A DNA stretch of 64,000 nucleotides, from contig WPIO01000304.1 of NCBI GenBank assembly GCA_009760855.2, positions 1 to 64,000 of the forward strand, in the 5' to 3' direction. Origin of the DNA: Cristatella mucedo. Taxonomy: Eukaryota > Bryozoa > Phylactolaemata > Cristatellidae. Numbering within the stretch: the stretch's first letter is position 1; each line of letters starts with the position of its first letter. Shown here in pieces: positions 1 to 11,606 of this stretch. The position numbers were made by a program, and so were the translations under genes. The notes beneath the pieces are model-generated. The model was not told the origin of the DNA. It made no database searches and saw only the letters and a list, made by a program, of their open reading frames with translations.

Positions 1-250
1 CATGCAGGGTGGACAGAAGAATTGACGGTTGACAAAGCTAAGACGATAAACCATTGGCAGCCAGTGTTGTAAGCCAAAGATTAGCCAAGAAAAACCAATA
101 ATGCACATCGGATCAACACAAAAACTCCACACTGAACAGCTGCCGCCAGACAACAACAAATCCGAGGCACAGGCTCGTCGAGGACTGTGTGCCTGCAGTC
201 TTTTGACTACTTAAGCACTAACCCGGATATCCGCAGCCAGCACGACCAAC

Positions 251-376
251 ATGGCCCTCGAAGCGGGAAGACCCGATTTTAATTCCCCTTCTTACCGGGA
301 TATACTAGGCGAGGTGATAGAGGGCGGCGACCTGAGATGCGCAGACCATCAGGCTGGAGCAGCCCCTCCCGACTAC
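251..376 (+). CDS. Candidate first coding exon, unknown protein
   Basis: An ATG in a good initiation context (A at -3, G at +4) opens 42 codons that run into GTGAGT, a strong splice donor, at 377. The frame stays open to 484, so the donor choice is inferred. The peptide starts MALEAGRPDFNSPSYRDILG and is acidic, with no signal peptide or membrane segment. I recognise no family. The 250 bases upstream show no clear TATA box. No acceptor or second exon was found before the L2 remnants begin near 2.5 kb. A chance ORF is a real alternative. Confidence 0.28.
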
Positions 377-484
377 GTGAGTGCAGCACAGATACACACT
401 GCCGAGGGTGTGCAATACTCTGCAAGTCTGTGCGTCGTGGCTGCCTTACAGGTTCTCAAGCGGGGAGATGCCCAGCCTGCGTGA

Positions 485-2500
485 TTTTACAGACAGCTTC
501 ATATAGCACTCTGGCCGTGCTGCATGCCAAAGTGCCTTAGGCTACGTAGCGACCTTGCTATTTGTGTGCCCCATGATGACAGGTCGCTGTTTTCTGCTAT
601 GCAAATGACATTGGCCCTTCTAAGGGTAGGGGTAGAACCGTGTGTACCAGCAGCGGTATATGATAAATCAGCGTTACAACTGAAATATGCTAACATAAAG
701 CTCGTACTTAGGAACACGTTTGCAGCTGTTTGCTGTGCGGATAAATAACTTGCTGCTTACATACTGGCGGTTTTGCTTGGGATTTTACCACCAATCATGT
801 GGGGTAATAGCTTTTTCTCCTACTGCTCTATCTTAACGTGCCTAGAAATAGCATCAGTTCTCTGAGGCATAAACAATGTAATTGAGCATATAGATAACTT
901 ACTTCCCGCTAAGTTGGCACACAACACGTCATGCCAGAAAGGCAACGCACACCATTCTTCCCTTCCCTACTCCCTCACGCAGTAGCTCGGAAGCACTCAC
1001 ATTTCCGAACAATGATTTCAGGACCCGGGCTACGAATCTACTGAACTACACATGCACACACTCGAGTCAGATATAATCAAATTTGAAACCGCAGGCTCTT
1101 AGAGTACGACCATGTCGCATCTCTTCTGCATGGCTAACACAAGCCTGATGCTGCACACACGGACGTGTGATGGGGGTCGACGCGTACAGCAACCATAGCT
1201 GCTGAACCCTTTCATAGCCTAAGAGACAAAAGACAATACTTATAGCAGAAAAAAACCAAAAGACTCGCTGCTCTCAGGTTGCGGGCAACGAAATCAAGGA
1301 GCTGATCTTCACGAATTTCTGTCAGTTCTCCATCAGTAGTGTTGGGTTGACACTTGGTGAACTGGGAGGAACGTACTATCATTCCTGCTACAACATGTTA
1401 TTGAAGTCTGCCACTTGTGACACAACGCAAAACAACTGCTTGTAAAACGAAAACACAAATAGCACGGATGCATCACTCACAGGGGTGGCACCACACGCAA
1501 ATCTTAGTGGCAACACTAATGCATTGCAAGGTCACCGAGATTTAGCGCCATGTAAAACAAGATACCGAATTACTAAGGCCACCACGTCTCTGGAAGTCGG
1601 ACAAGCCTAGAGCCATCACGGACATTAGATTGCCATCGAGGCAATTGGCATGTTAGATGATGTAGTGTACATGTGTCAGTACTATGACTTACTGTGCCAG
1701 GTGAAAAGAAGGGCAAAACAGCGTTCGCGTCAATAGAGTATGAGTGACCACGCCAATGTCCTTTTTTCGCATCATTAATCCTGGCAAAAAGAACAGCAAG
1801 CAATAGGCAGATTTGGTGCAACACATCTACGAATGCCGCACTGCACGCAGCATGCCAGCCAGCTAAGAGCCGCCGTGGAAGATGGGAGTCGCTGGAACAA
1901 GTCAAGCAAGGCGAATGCACGCCCAGAGTGATGTACACCACTGCAGCACAACAGCGGGAGCCCAAAGCTAAGCCACACAGTAGCACCAGCAGCGAGCCGC
2001 AGCCAGCTGCTCGGGGGTGGGGGTGTGGTTGGGCGCCGGGGACAAGCAGTTTTGTCACTGTTCGGCAGACTATGGCATGACACAAGCAATACCAATCAAT
2101 GCTTGTCGACCATGTATTTCATGCTCGTGACAAGGTCATAATGCCCACTCCTTCCATATATCCAATCCTGGCACATCACAGCGGCAGCGTGTGCCCTCAT
2201 CAAAAACCGAATAACCCAGCAGTAAAAACTGTGCAGACGTCAACTTCGGTCAAAACATTTTAGTGGGCTACCATCTGGTTAAATATAGAAATTCAAACAA
2301 GCTGAATTGCTATCAACACACTTACTTACAAGCACGGTGCCACATGATGTTTTTCATGCCTGACCGTAGCACGTCCTGAACAGCAGTTCCAATGACAGCA
2401 GTCCAACTACTTGCGTATCGACACCTACACATCTGCTCGCAAACGACTAAGTCTTCTCTGACTCATAAGGCCCACACCACCACCTGCTGCTCCTTCGTAC
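485..2500. other. About 2 kb with no recognisable gene
   Basis: Nothing here matches the repeat families found elsewhere in the window. Two overlapping open frames on the minus strand (1573-2095) are the longest, but neither begins with ATG. Both owe their length to a GC-rich stretch with a short G run near 2010-2040. One frame contains a leucine/cysteine-rich hydrophobic stretch that could mimic a signal peptide. I do not call it a gene. Confidence 0.4.
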
Positions 2501-2504
2501 CTGC

Positions 2505-2935
2505 TGAACTGTGCACGCAACCAGTTTCAGCCTGTCTTTCGTGCCTTCAGGCCTGTGGGAAGACTAAATTACTGTTCCTTCCTCAGCTTAAAAGACCGCG
2601 GTGGCAGAAGCTTTAACGTTCTTCGCAGGGTCCTAGACTGTGGACTCGCTTCCACGATCCTTACGCAACGACAACACTCTCCAACTGCCGACTATGGGTC
2701 ATCCTTTCAGCGGTTCCCCCCCCCCCTGAGCTGCTATCTTCCTGCTATCACTACCTAACTGCTCTTCCGACTCTGCTAGCTTCCCACTACTCCTTTGTTG
2801 CGTGGAGATGAAGTCTGTTGTTCCAACACATGGCCAAAGCCGCTTGGGCGAGATTTGCTCTATACAAAACTCACCGTGCGTAATCACCCAATCGTCTTTA
2901 TGTTTGTGGCAGTTACAGACTGAGATGATACATAG
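2505..2935 (+). mobile_element. L2-B LINE 3' end, 5'-truncated
   Basis: Homologous by eye to the segments at 7720-8060, 31500-31860 and 40219-40642. The shared order is a CAGTTTCAGCC stretch, a decayed frame ending like the conserved LINE C-terminus (GDRSFSSAGP.LWNSLP in the best copy at 40 kb), a TGCCGACTATGG segment, then a 3' UTR ending GTTACAGACTGAGATGATACAT. A C(10) run near 2709-2718 interrupts the frame. It is a dead copy. Confidence 0.7.
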
Positions 2936-3124
2936 ACATCACTTACATTCACTTACGTGCACACATATCCGCTTAATGGTCACTCAACGTACTTTTGATT
3001 TAAATTAAAATGTATCTGCTTTTTAAGGCTATACAAAGATGAAAAATTTAGTCGAATAAGCCTCGTATAAATCTTGCATTGGAAAAATTCAAGTAAGTGA
3101 AGAAATTTTCAGCATGATGCTGCA

Positions 3125-3345
3125 GGCAATGCTATTATTAATAATAATCCGTTTGTATAGCGCCCTCAGAGAATCGAAGCTATTTCTAGGCATTTTAAAG
3201 ATGCTTTATAGGAAGCTATACCAAGTGATTGGTCAAACGTCAGCAAGTTGCCGGGACAGTGTACCCAGGCATATGCACAAAAAGGACAAATCACAAAGAC
3301 CAACTAAATGCTATCAGTAACAAATGTGTTTTAATCTTCTTTTAT
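3125..3345 (-). mobile_element. L2-A LINE 3' tail
   Basis: Reads on the minus strand as an L2-A 3' UTR. An AAT-rich stretch at the left edge (the (ATT)n terminus) is followed by tagcgccctcagagaa, the reverse complement of the family hairpin, then the AGGACAAATCACA...ACTAAATGCT segment shared with the other copies. Only the last ~220 bp are present, as expected of 5' truncation during target-primed reverse transcription. Confidence 0.75.
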
Positions 3346-3569
3346 GTAGCAGCTTAACAACGAGACTGGTAACATTAGATTGGTAATCTAAGGTTTCCAA
3401 TTTGCATAAAAAGAGAAGACAGACGTCATCAACTCATTAAATCTTGAATGCGAGTGACTCCCCATATGACTCAAGTAAAGGCATGTCGCTTACGTCACTC
3501 ATACTGGGCCCTTTGGGATATTTGTAGTACTACAACAATGACGTATTTCAGTATTATCTTGGACTAGCT

Positions 3570-3770
3570 GAAATTCATCATTACACGCTGCCTTGAATTT
3601 TGAATTAGTGAAGAGCTGGCATTTGATCAAAGTCCTATTAAAGTATGCATTTAAACTCGGAGAGGATTAATTCTCAGTTGAACGAATACAAATAAAGAGC
3701 CTGGCTGATAGTGCGTGTCAGCGACGGCCTGCTGGTTGGCGATTAATTATGGCCAAGCTTGTGAGCAGCT
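3570..3770. repeat. Unclassified repeat R3, copy 1
   Basis: Resembles 61420-61610: both contain the order GCTGCCTT/GTGCCTT-CAATT, a GAACGAATACAAAT motif, an AGCCTG(A/G)CTG box and a GGTTGG(C/T)GA segment. An AATAAA lies just before AGCCTGGCTG. Similarity is roughly two thirds by eye. It could be the 3' end of an unrecognised retroelement. An AT dinucleotide run follows at about 3780-3794. Confidence 0.45.
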
Positions 3771-4156
3771 CTGTGTAACATATATATATATAACTAACTG
3801 GTAAAACCAAACTTGCATTGCTGAGCTTAATGCGGCTAGGTGGCTGGCCAGGCAGTCAGAAAATATCGTTTCGGCTCTCTGTGCCCCAAGTCCAAGTACG
3901 TCAGCGTTTCGCTAGAGCTTACGCAGATAGCAGAAAGACGCATGCTTCACGGCGATTGAAAAGACAAATAGAAAGCAAGACGAGCAGGTGTCCCTCCAGT
4001 TTCAGTTAAGAGCAACAAAAACTCGGCGATCCCAGAGCGAATCGGAGCTTCCCGATCGAATCTTCCCGAGAATCGAAGCGGGATCGGAGAAGTCGCAGGC
4101 GTCCGTCCCGATGTGCCAAGCTTGGTCCAGCGAAGCGAAGCAGCCAGAGAGCTCAC

Positions 4157-4211
4157 CAAGCAGGTTCAGTATCAGGACGAGTCCGAGCGGCCAGCTCAGA
4201 GCGTTTGTCAT
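4157..4211 (-). CDS. Candidate signal-peptide exon (exon 1), minus strand
   Basis: A true ATG at 4211 opens MTNALSWPLGLVLILNLLG, a short polar N-terminus followed by a strong hydrophobic core. The frame meets GTGAGC right after the first base of the glycine codon, giving a phase-1 donor, the usual phase for exons that follow a signal peptide in extracellular modular genes. Without splicing, the frame runs on to 4002 with GELSGCFASLDQ, which would also make a signal-cleavage site. Transcription would run left, so any partner exons lie below 4 kb; none was recognised. It lies at lower coordinates than the minus-strand CCP exons, so it would have to start a separate gene. Confidence 0.35.
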
Positions 4212-4329
4212 CCTTGCGGTGCCGTCAGACGGTCACGTGAGCATGCTGAACCTGCAAGGCTCCACGCGGTGAGACCCACAGCGCCGAGGCAATCTTCGCT
4301 CGGCGCGTGCTCTCCGCCGATGCTGACTT

Positions 4330-4620
4330 GAAGCTGAAGCTCCGAGCGAGGAGCAGCACACAATGAGCTGCGCTCCGCGCTTGACTCGAGCGCATCGCTG
4401 GTTGTCAACGACGCTGGCGGCATGACGTCGATAGTAGCCTTGTTTTCGTAGTCACATCTGTTTGCCGTTGCCATCCATTCTCGTAAAGCAGCAGGGAAAA
4501 GACAAAGCGCAGCTCAATACTTCGATTGCAAATGCTGCGCTCTGTGAAGATCACGGCAAGTGAGTCAGTGACAGGTCGTTTTTGCTTGTTATCGCCCATC
4601 TGTATGAGATATGCCAGGTT
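4330..4620. repeat. Divergent relative of repeat R1
   Basis: Shares the ordered motifs GAAGCTCCGAG, GAGCA...CACAATGAG, CGCATCGC.GG.TG.CAACGACG and a GACGTCG box with the R1 copies at 8430, 9020 and 13070. It is the most diverged and GC-rich member and lies directly upstream of the candidate minus-strand exon at 4157-4211. Confidence 0.45.
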
Positions 4621-5142
4621 GCTTAGCCTGTCTGACAGAGTAGTGGTAGGTGAAAAGCGAATGCCGTCGGAACTCTTTATTTGTTTTAGCCATGCATTTT
4701 GTGAACCACCTACTTTTCTTGACCAGTGAGTTATTTAAATGCAAACTATTAAGTATATTTCGATCGCATGCAAGGCGGGCCGGTCAATTCACATACAGTA
4801 CAAAATGCGGCGTCTCTTTTGTCGTCAATTTTGAGTGTACACGTGGTAGCTTTGACAAGCGATTTGCAGTTTTAACCATTCATACATTTTCATGACGTGA
4901 CCCAGAGTTTTGCTGGAGACTATAAGGGGAATTTAGAGCCGAGTCTTGAACCCACAGTATTAAATGTTGGAAGACGAATGGTCTCGATTGCTATATAGTT
5001 GTATATGTTTATATAAGTTGTATATAATTCTATATACATATTTTTATCGACCGCGAACCTCGAGGTTGAAAAATCGCTCCCAGCTAGATAGAGAGGGGAA
5101 ACGGTTTTCGGCTTTCAGTATCGCGGTGAGCATCTTCCAGTC

Positions 5143-5260
5143 ATTCTCACTAATAATAAAAATGATAATAATGGTACTACGTTTGTAGAGTGCCCTCAGA
5201 GAAATGAATCGCTTTCTTAGCACTTTGCAAATGCTCTGAAACTCTCTCCTCAAATTACTT
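5143..5260 (-). mobile_element. L2-A LINE tail, about 115 bp
   Basis: AATAAT-rich left edge followed by gagtgccctcagagaa and TTTCTTAGCACTTTGCAAATG: the reverse complement of the family hairpin and the sequence just upstream. Severely 5'-truncated. Confidence 0.7.
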
Positions 5261-6005
5261 AGTCTGCATTATTCCATTTTCTAGCCCTTTTACTACGGAG
5301 ATGCATAAGTTATTACGAGGCTGTGAAAGAATTTGGTTACGAAATACAATCACATTTTTATCTAGCCAATTTAACTTAATTTTCCAGGTTACCGTTGAAA
5401 TTTATCCGATTGGTCACTCTTTTAAGAGATTGTCGAAGTGAAAAATGTTAAAGAAAGAGCTTCGTACTAATTCTGCTGTAGGTAAAAATACAAATAAATG
5501 GAGAAATCTTCAGTTGATGCTGAATATATTATGTATTGTAAGTGTGTGTGCATCTCCTTCTATAACTCCATAAAACCAAAAAAGACTATTAAAGTGTTAC
5601 GCAGGTGTATCATTCTTAGCGAGCTCGACGCCTAGATGGCTTTTGGAGCTCGTTCACTTGAAAAGAAATTTAAAAGACGCTCGCTCTGCTAAGCGCCTAC
5701 ATTAACGCCATTTTAAGTCGGAATCTGATGGAAGCCCATACAATTTCAAAGACATAATTCTAGTCTACACCCTGCAGCTCAGAAGGATCACGGCTTCTTT
5801 TTCTCACTCATGGACTGTAATCAACTAAAAGTTAGTAAACTAGTAAAGTTTGTAAACTAGTAGCTGAAGTCCTGCCAGTCATACCCAGCACATAATTATA
5901 AGACGGCAAACAATATGCTGACCAACACTGAGAGGTTTTAATTCCCAGATATTAACGGCTCGGCTGATAAGTTTTCAGTCTTCATTACTAAAACAAATGT
6001 GCACA
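5261..6005. other. About 745 bp without recognisable features
   Basis: AT-rich sequence with only short, unsupported open frames and no match by eye to the other repeats in the window. Confidence 0.4.
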
Positions 6006-6009
6006 GATG

Positions 6010-6310
6010 TGATTGCCAGGCATAATCTAGGTTGTCACTTCTACGTATATGACACTCATTTGTACCTCTCCATTGATTCGTCCCAGCCTTTCAGCATGTC
6101 GAATTCTATCAACTCCTTAGCTGCATGCCTTGATGAAATCTGCAAATAGATGACACCAAACTTTCTTAAATTGAATGCAGATTCATGAGGTGACCACATC
6201 GGCTTCACAATCAAGTCTGCTTACTTTCAGCTACGTAGCATTGCTAAAATTCGGGTTTTTTAGACAAGGGTACAACATCTAAACTAGTCTATGCATTGGT
6301 GACACCGACT
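6010..6310 (+). mobile_element. L2-A LINE reverse-transcriptase fragment
   Basis: Matches the region after the PQGSVLGP motif of the 10.6-kb copy: GTGATTGCCAGGCATAATCTAGG (VIARHNLG), then a TATATGACACTCATTTGTACCT stretch in place of the YADDTQLYL core, where YADD has decayed to Y.YDTHLY. An internal deletion near 6186 joins the LKLN region directly to the DDHIS region. The fragment stops abruptly at 6310, where L2-B sequence begins. Confidence 0.7.
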
Positions 6311-8065
6311 CGTTTTTCCATAAAGCCCCCCTCTGAATAAAGTAATTGCTGAATCACAACCTTTGACCTTCCATGCAAGACTTTCCGAGGTTTCTGCATG
6401 CGATGTGGCTACCTTAATGTCTAATAAAAAGAGCTCGTCTCCTATGAACCCTATACCATCATCTCTGCGTTTTTCACTTGCAGGCCATCTTAGCCCAGTC
6501 TTAACCGAGACTTGCTTCCCTGGAAAAATGGTTGTACCCAAGTTCTTCAAATCAGCCATCGTTAGACCCATACTCGAAAAGCGTGGTTTAGAGACAGAGG
6601 TCCTTGCAAACAGTCACCCAGTTTCCCTACATGTTTTTTGAAAAATACTCATGAAAATTCTTTCGCTAAGAAGCTGGTAAAACTCATTAAAAAATGAAGT
6701 AATAGAAAATGTTCGATCGGGAATAAAGTGGCAGCACTCTGCTGAAACCAGCTGATTTCTGACGTGCAGCCAAAAAAAATCCCACGCAGCAACAAATATA
6801 GGAGTGTCACTGCCCTAGCGCTGCTAGATCTATCAGCTCCCTTCGACACCATTGATCACAATATCCTACCGGAACTATTAAGAATAACGATCAGTCTGGC
6901 AGACGAGGCGCGGGTGTGATTTAAATCGTACTTGTCGGACCGCGTTCAAAGCATGTCGTTTGGTGGTAAGGTCTTGTTCACCAAATCAGCCACCTGTGGA
7001 GTCCCTCAAGGGTTTTTCCTCAGTCCGTTGGCGTTCTCCATTTGTGCTCAACCTTAAAGAAAAGTGATTCAGACCCATGGACTAAAATATCACAGTTATT
7101 CTGACGATATGTCGCTGTATTTGTCGTTTAAACCGTCAGAGTCTGCAGCTGCAACTGATAAACTAAATGTTTGCCTTACAAACATCTTTTCTTGTGGGTG
7201 CCGAAAGAATTCCGTAACTAAACGAGGTAAAACTTACCTGCTGCTTACAGGACCTCCCAAGTGTGTAGCTGGAATAAAAGGCCTCACTCTTCTGTTAGGT
7301 GATGGTGCAGTGCGACCATAACCAGCAGCTTTGAACTTAGGTTTTGCCTTCAGCAACAGCCTAAATTTTGAAAGCTTCGTTAAGAAGACTGCTTCCATAG
7401 CCAGCCACTGCATCCAATTCCTATTTAAGATTTGGAACTGTCTTCTGAGTTGGCTTGCAAAGAATTGAACTAGTTTTTTAGTTCTGTCTTTGCTAGATTG
7501 TGGTTGTTCCCTTTAGCACGGGCTACCAAAAAAGTCACTAGGCCAATGCAGCTGACTAAGTATATAGCTGTAGAGCTAGTTTGAAAATTCCAAAAATCTT
7601 ACCACGTTGCTCCTTCACTAAAAGAGCTATAATCACTGCAGTTTATTCAACAGAAACGCCCCCACATTTTTACCCTGACCAAGATGGTGCACTACGGATT
7701 GGCTAATATATACCTGGCTGAGCTGCTGCATCAGTTTAAGCCTCCACGAGCTGTCAGCTCCTTTATCGACAGTAAATTGGTTGTTTCATTCCACCGCTGA
7801 AAGAGCAATGATGGCGGAAGCTTTTGCTCTGCAGGTCCTAGAATTGGAACTTACTTCCACAGTTTGTACGCGACGACGTCTACTCTACTGCTGCCGACTA
7901 TGGCACTTCCTTTCCAGCCTTCCTGAGCTGCTATTTCCATGTTACTGACTATCTCAACTGCTGTCCTGAATATGCCAGGCTGCCCATTGTCACTGTGTGG
8001 CGAGAGATGAAGTCCGTTAGCTGGGTAGCAGCTTTGCCAGTACCCCATCTGCCAGACAGATCGTT
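6311..8065 (+). pseudogene. L2-B LINE reverse transcriptase and 3' end, decayed
   Basis: Translates in shifting frames as a second LINE lineage. Around 6363-6640 it reads KSSSPMNPIPSSL...FPGKMVVPKFFKSAIVRPILEKRGLE, the conserved stretch before the RT fingers. It continues through a decayed DLSAAFDTIDH-like motif (6815-6860), GVPQG (6998-7012), and Y-S-DD in place of YADD (7090-7110). It ends with the L2-B C-terminus and 3' UTR at 7720-8060. Many stops and frameshifts make it inactive. It gives the best view of the L2-B coding region in this window. Confidence 0.7.
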
Positions 8066-8084
8066 GTTCACAATCGTTTTATTA

Positions 8085-8397
8085 GGCTATCAATCAATTG
8101 TGTCGAATGATACGGATACCTCTAAGCTGATACAGTACCTGTATACCAAGGCCGAGACTTGTGGCTTTTGACTGGCCTTCTAATGCACCCGACTGCCATT
8201 CTATTGTGAAATCGCAGCAGCGATGTTGTGGAAATTCCGAAGCCACCATCAAAACTATATAAACCCTGTCGAACTCGACGGCACGGCCTGTTAGGACCGT
8301 TATACTTGCAAGGTTTGTTAATGCGACCTGACTCGTAGAGCACAGTAAGATCAGACAGCCGTAAACATACGAAGGCTCAAAGTTCTAATTGGAAATA
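8085..8397. repeat. Repeat R2 with a TATA-like box
   Basis: Related to 12820-12960 and to 61085-61290. Shared items are AGCTGATACAGTA, TATACC..GGCC, GGCCTTCTAATGCACC and the segment around actatataaaccctg (8241-8255), which appears at 12.9 kb as ctatataacacgg. The conserved TATA-like sequence makes a promoter possible, but no consistent downstream frame was found. It leads directly into R1. Confidence 0.45.
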
Positions 8398-8992
8398 CCA
8401 GCTCAGAGGCACTTTAGCTTCTGCTGCTGAACTGAAGCTCCGAGGAGCACAATGAGTCTTCGTTCGTGGGCATCGCCAGATGCCAACGACGTGCATGTTT
8501 AGACGTCGTTAGTCTTGTTTGCACAGTCTTTCAATCTGCTGTTGGCTTTCAATCTCCTGAAGCTCAATGGCCAAACGCAGATCGATGATTAAATTTGCAT
8601 GCTGTGTTTGGCGAGGACGGGCGACAAAAGATTCGGTGAAAGAGATTATGCTGATTGTTTGGTACAAACTATTCGAGACGTGCGGTAATACAATTGCATT
8701 TCGGACAGAGCAGCTGAAGACGGAAAGCTAGCCATTTGGCTTCCTTATTCCTGTAGGAGCACAATTAATTGAAAGAACAGAAAAATGCTGACCAATTTAT
8801 CGTAATCGCTCTCTGCAGGATCATCACAGTTTATTTGAGCTTCACCTTTTACTCTAGGACTGGTCAGACTCCAAGGAATGGTTACACTCTTTGTAGAATG
8901 GTACAACTACCCGAGAAATGGTCACATTATTTGAGGATATTTTACGTCACTTATTGAGTGACGAAAGTCGCACGGTTCTAATTGGAAAAAAC
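8398..8992. repeat. Repeat R1, copy 1 (truncated, ~595 bp)
   Basis: First of two directly adjacent copies. Starts GTTCTAATTGGAAA...CAGCTCAGAGGCAC and ends in a small array of ~20-bp repeats (GGAATGGTCACACTCT-like, 8860-8945) before TACGTCACTTATTGAGTG. The next copy begins with the same GTTCTAATTGGAAA box at 8975-8993. No coding frame is conserved between copies. Confidence 0.6.
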
Positions 8993-10276
8993 AGCTCAGA
9001 GGCACTCTTGCTTCTGCGGACGAACTGAAGCTGAGAGGAGCACAAAGTTAATCTCAGCTCGTGCACATCGCCGGGTGCCAACGGCGTGCGTGAGAGGACG
9101 TCAATGTTTTTTTTGCTCAGTCTTTTCTGATGCTGTTTACATTACATTCTTCGACACTCGAATGCCGGACGCAGCTCATAGTTCGATTGCACGCTTCCCT
9201 TGGCGAAGATAGGCGACGAAAGAGTAAGCGAAAGCTCTTTTGCTGCTCGTCCGAGACAAACTGTTCAAGATATGGCAGATAACTAGAGCATTTCGAATAG
9301 AGTAGCTGAAGGTGGAAAGCTAGCCCTTCAGCTTTCTCATTTCTATAAGAGTACAATTGATTGAAAGCACAGAAAAATGTCGAATTACTTGTCGCGATCG
9401 CTTTCTGCACGATCATAACAGTTGAGGTAAGATTCACGTTTAGCTTTAGGAATCGTCACACTCTGATGAATGGTCACACTCTCTGAGGAATGGTATAACT
9501 CTCCGTGGAATGGTCACAAAATCCGGAATATTCACATCACTTAATCTGGTAGCCCTTAGGCGGTGAGCAAGATGAGCGAGATTATGACTGCTGAAATATC
9601 ATTTGTGGTGTATTATTAATAATGGCTTTGAATTGGTAATGGGAGAAGCTGTAGTAAGGTGGCGAAAAACGGGTCACATACTACTCAGACAGTAGAGATT
9701 GAGCTATCTAGAATTCAACCTCCAGGCTTTGATTCGCGCAGCATTTGCACCCGAGGCAGAGCACTGGTCGATTTGTTCAGTGGTTTACTGGCAACAAGTC
9801 GTTGTGTGCTATAGCTAATGCAAGCTGCATCCTGTATCTAACCTTCGTTATCGAATATATCTTAAGCTAGGGGCACGCCTCATTGCTGTAGTGTGCAATA
9901 AAATGCAAGGTAACTGCATGAGTTGGTGCTAAGCCTACAGGTCGCGAGCCTAGCTCCGAGCCTTTGAGCTAGCTGTGATAGGTGATCCACGTGTTGGCAA
10001 TGTGCACTGCATGCTGCCAACGTGCACCACATGCCGGAATGTGCACCACGTACCGGAACGTGACGAGCTCTATCGCCGGTTCAGTATTGGCGACCTAGTT
10101 TAGTCTGGTCGTGATAATCGCTGCAACCCGTATGTGTAGCACTCACGACTATCACTGCTTTATGGGGGCGAAATGTTAGAAATTGGGCTTGTTTTTGAGG
10201 ATGGACGATAATAAATGCTAGCTCCCATAAACTACTTCGTTTGGGCTGTGCAAGGTCTGGGTCTGTACGAGTTGAT
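8993..10276. repeat. Repeat R1, copy 2 (long form, ~1.28 kb)
   Basis: Repeats copy 1 and then extends about 700 bp through GTGCTAAGCCTACAGGTCGCGAGCCTAGC, a run of CACGTG-like boxes (9985-10070), a GGACGATAATAAATGCT stretch and ACGAGTTGA. The whole unit recurs at 13020-14310. The right edge coincides with the AAT-rich terminus of an L2-A tail, which suggests the L2 landed at or beside the unit end. The 20-bp array is at 9450-9540. Confidence 0.6.
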
Positions 10277-10600
10277 AATAGTAATATTAGTAATAACAGT
10301 GCAATTGATAAAGCGCTACCAGAGAACTCGATCTCTCTCTCCAGGCGCTTGACGTTTGAAGCAAAGTGAAATGCAATTGAGTGATGAGTAATATAATGCT
10401 TGATAAACAACATGAAATCATGGTTTGGGGTGAAATGCACAGGATAAACGTGCAAATGTGGTTAATGGCAGCATGCACAATGTCAGCACGCAGAAGCACA
10501 TTAAGGACGAATCACAGAAACCCACTAAATGCTGCGCTAAATAGGTATGTTTTTAAGTTCTATTTAAATTTGATCAAGTCAGAGGATATTCTGACGCAAG
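10277..10600 (-). mobile_element. L2-A LINE 3' end in inverted order
   Basis: Minus-strand L2-A 3' UTR and last coding bases. The (AAT)n edge is followed by the hairpin complement (10310-10350), GCATGCACAATGTCAGCACGC, and AGTCAGAGGATATTCTGACGCAAG, which corresponds to the final CVRTS.DLTTFK codons. At 10601 the sequence switches to the plus strand of the same family, leaving out roughly 160 bp of the element. Confidence 0.75.
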
Positions 10601-11606
10601 TCTACCATTCCTATCAAAGACACTGGAACGGGTCGTGGCAGACCAGCTGAACTCGTATATCGAAACCTCACACCTTGCTAGTAAGTTCCAGTCTGGCTTT
10701 AGAGCTAATCACTCCACTGAGTCAGCATTGCTTCGGGTATACAACGACCTACTTAGGAATGCAGACATGGGTAGAGTGTCTCTTCTTGTTTTGCTCGATC
10801 TTTCGGCAGCTTTTGATACCATCGATCACAAAGTACTTCTAGAGCGCCTCTCATCTCGCCTGGGCATCACTGGCACTGCTCTGCAGTGGTTCAGGTCCTA
10901 TCTCAGTGGGAGACTCCAGAGTGTTGACGTGAATGGACAAAGATCATCTGAAGTACCTCTAAAATATGGAGTACCTCAGGGCTCTGTGCTAGGTCCGGTC
11001 CTTTTCACCGTTTATACTCTCCCTCTCGCTGATGTGATTGCCAAGCACAATCTAGGCTTTCACTTCTATGCGGATGACACTCAGTTGTACCTTTGCTTTG
11101 ATCCCTCCCAGCCTTCGAGCACCTCAAATTCTCTCAACTCACTTGCTGCATGCATTGATGACATCCGATCATGGATGGCAGCAAATTTTCTAAAACTTAA
11201 CGATGATAAAACTAACTTACTAGTTATGGGCAAACCTGGTGTTATTCAGAAATTGGAAAGGCTGACTTTCAAACTTGGCTCTGCCAGCATATCTCCAGTT
11301 GCATCAGCTCGAAATCTAGGAGTCATATTCCAAAGCGACCTCTCGTTAGACGACCACATCAGCTCCACAGTCAAATCAGCCTATTTTCAGCTTCATAACA
11401 TTGCTAAAATTAGGGCTTGTTTAGATAAGGATACCACGTCCAAGTTGGTCCATGCATTCGTGACATCTCGTCTCGACTTCTGCAACTCACTGCTTACTGG
11501 CCTAAAAGCATGTGCGATCAGGCGATTGCAGCTGGTGCAAAACTCTGCAGCTAGGCTTGTCTGTCGTGAGCGTCGCAGGCTGGAGCCAAGGAATGAAGTG
11601 ACCTAA
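10601..11606 (+). CDS. L2-A LINE reverse transcriptase, partial but open
   Basis: This is the longest protein-like frame in the window. The L2 homology starts at LPFLSKTLERVVADQL (10602); there is no true start codon. RT blocks are in order: KFQSGFRANHSTESALLRV, LLDLSAAFDTIDH (catalytic Asp), GVPQGSVLGP, then FYADDTQLYL with the catalytic YADD, the thumb-side MAANFLKLNDDKTNLLVMG, and FVTSRLDFCNSLL.GL. Frame similarity ends near 11585 at RLVCRERR, where the inverted partner begins; the last residues are read-through. The endonuclease and ORF1 are missing, so it cannot be autonomous. The intact frame indicates it is younger than most other L2 copies here. Confidence 0.85.

Noticed and set aside
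1573-2095. Two overlapping minus-strand open frames (170 and 106 codons)
   Set aside because: Neither starts with ATG, both depend on a GC-rich patch, they overlap in different frames, and neither resembles a known protein or shows splice signals in the right places.
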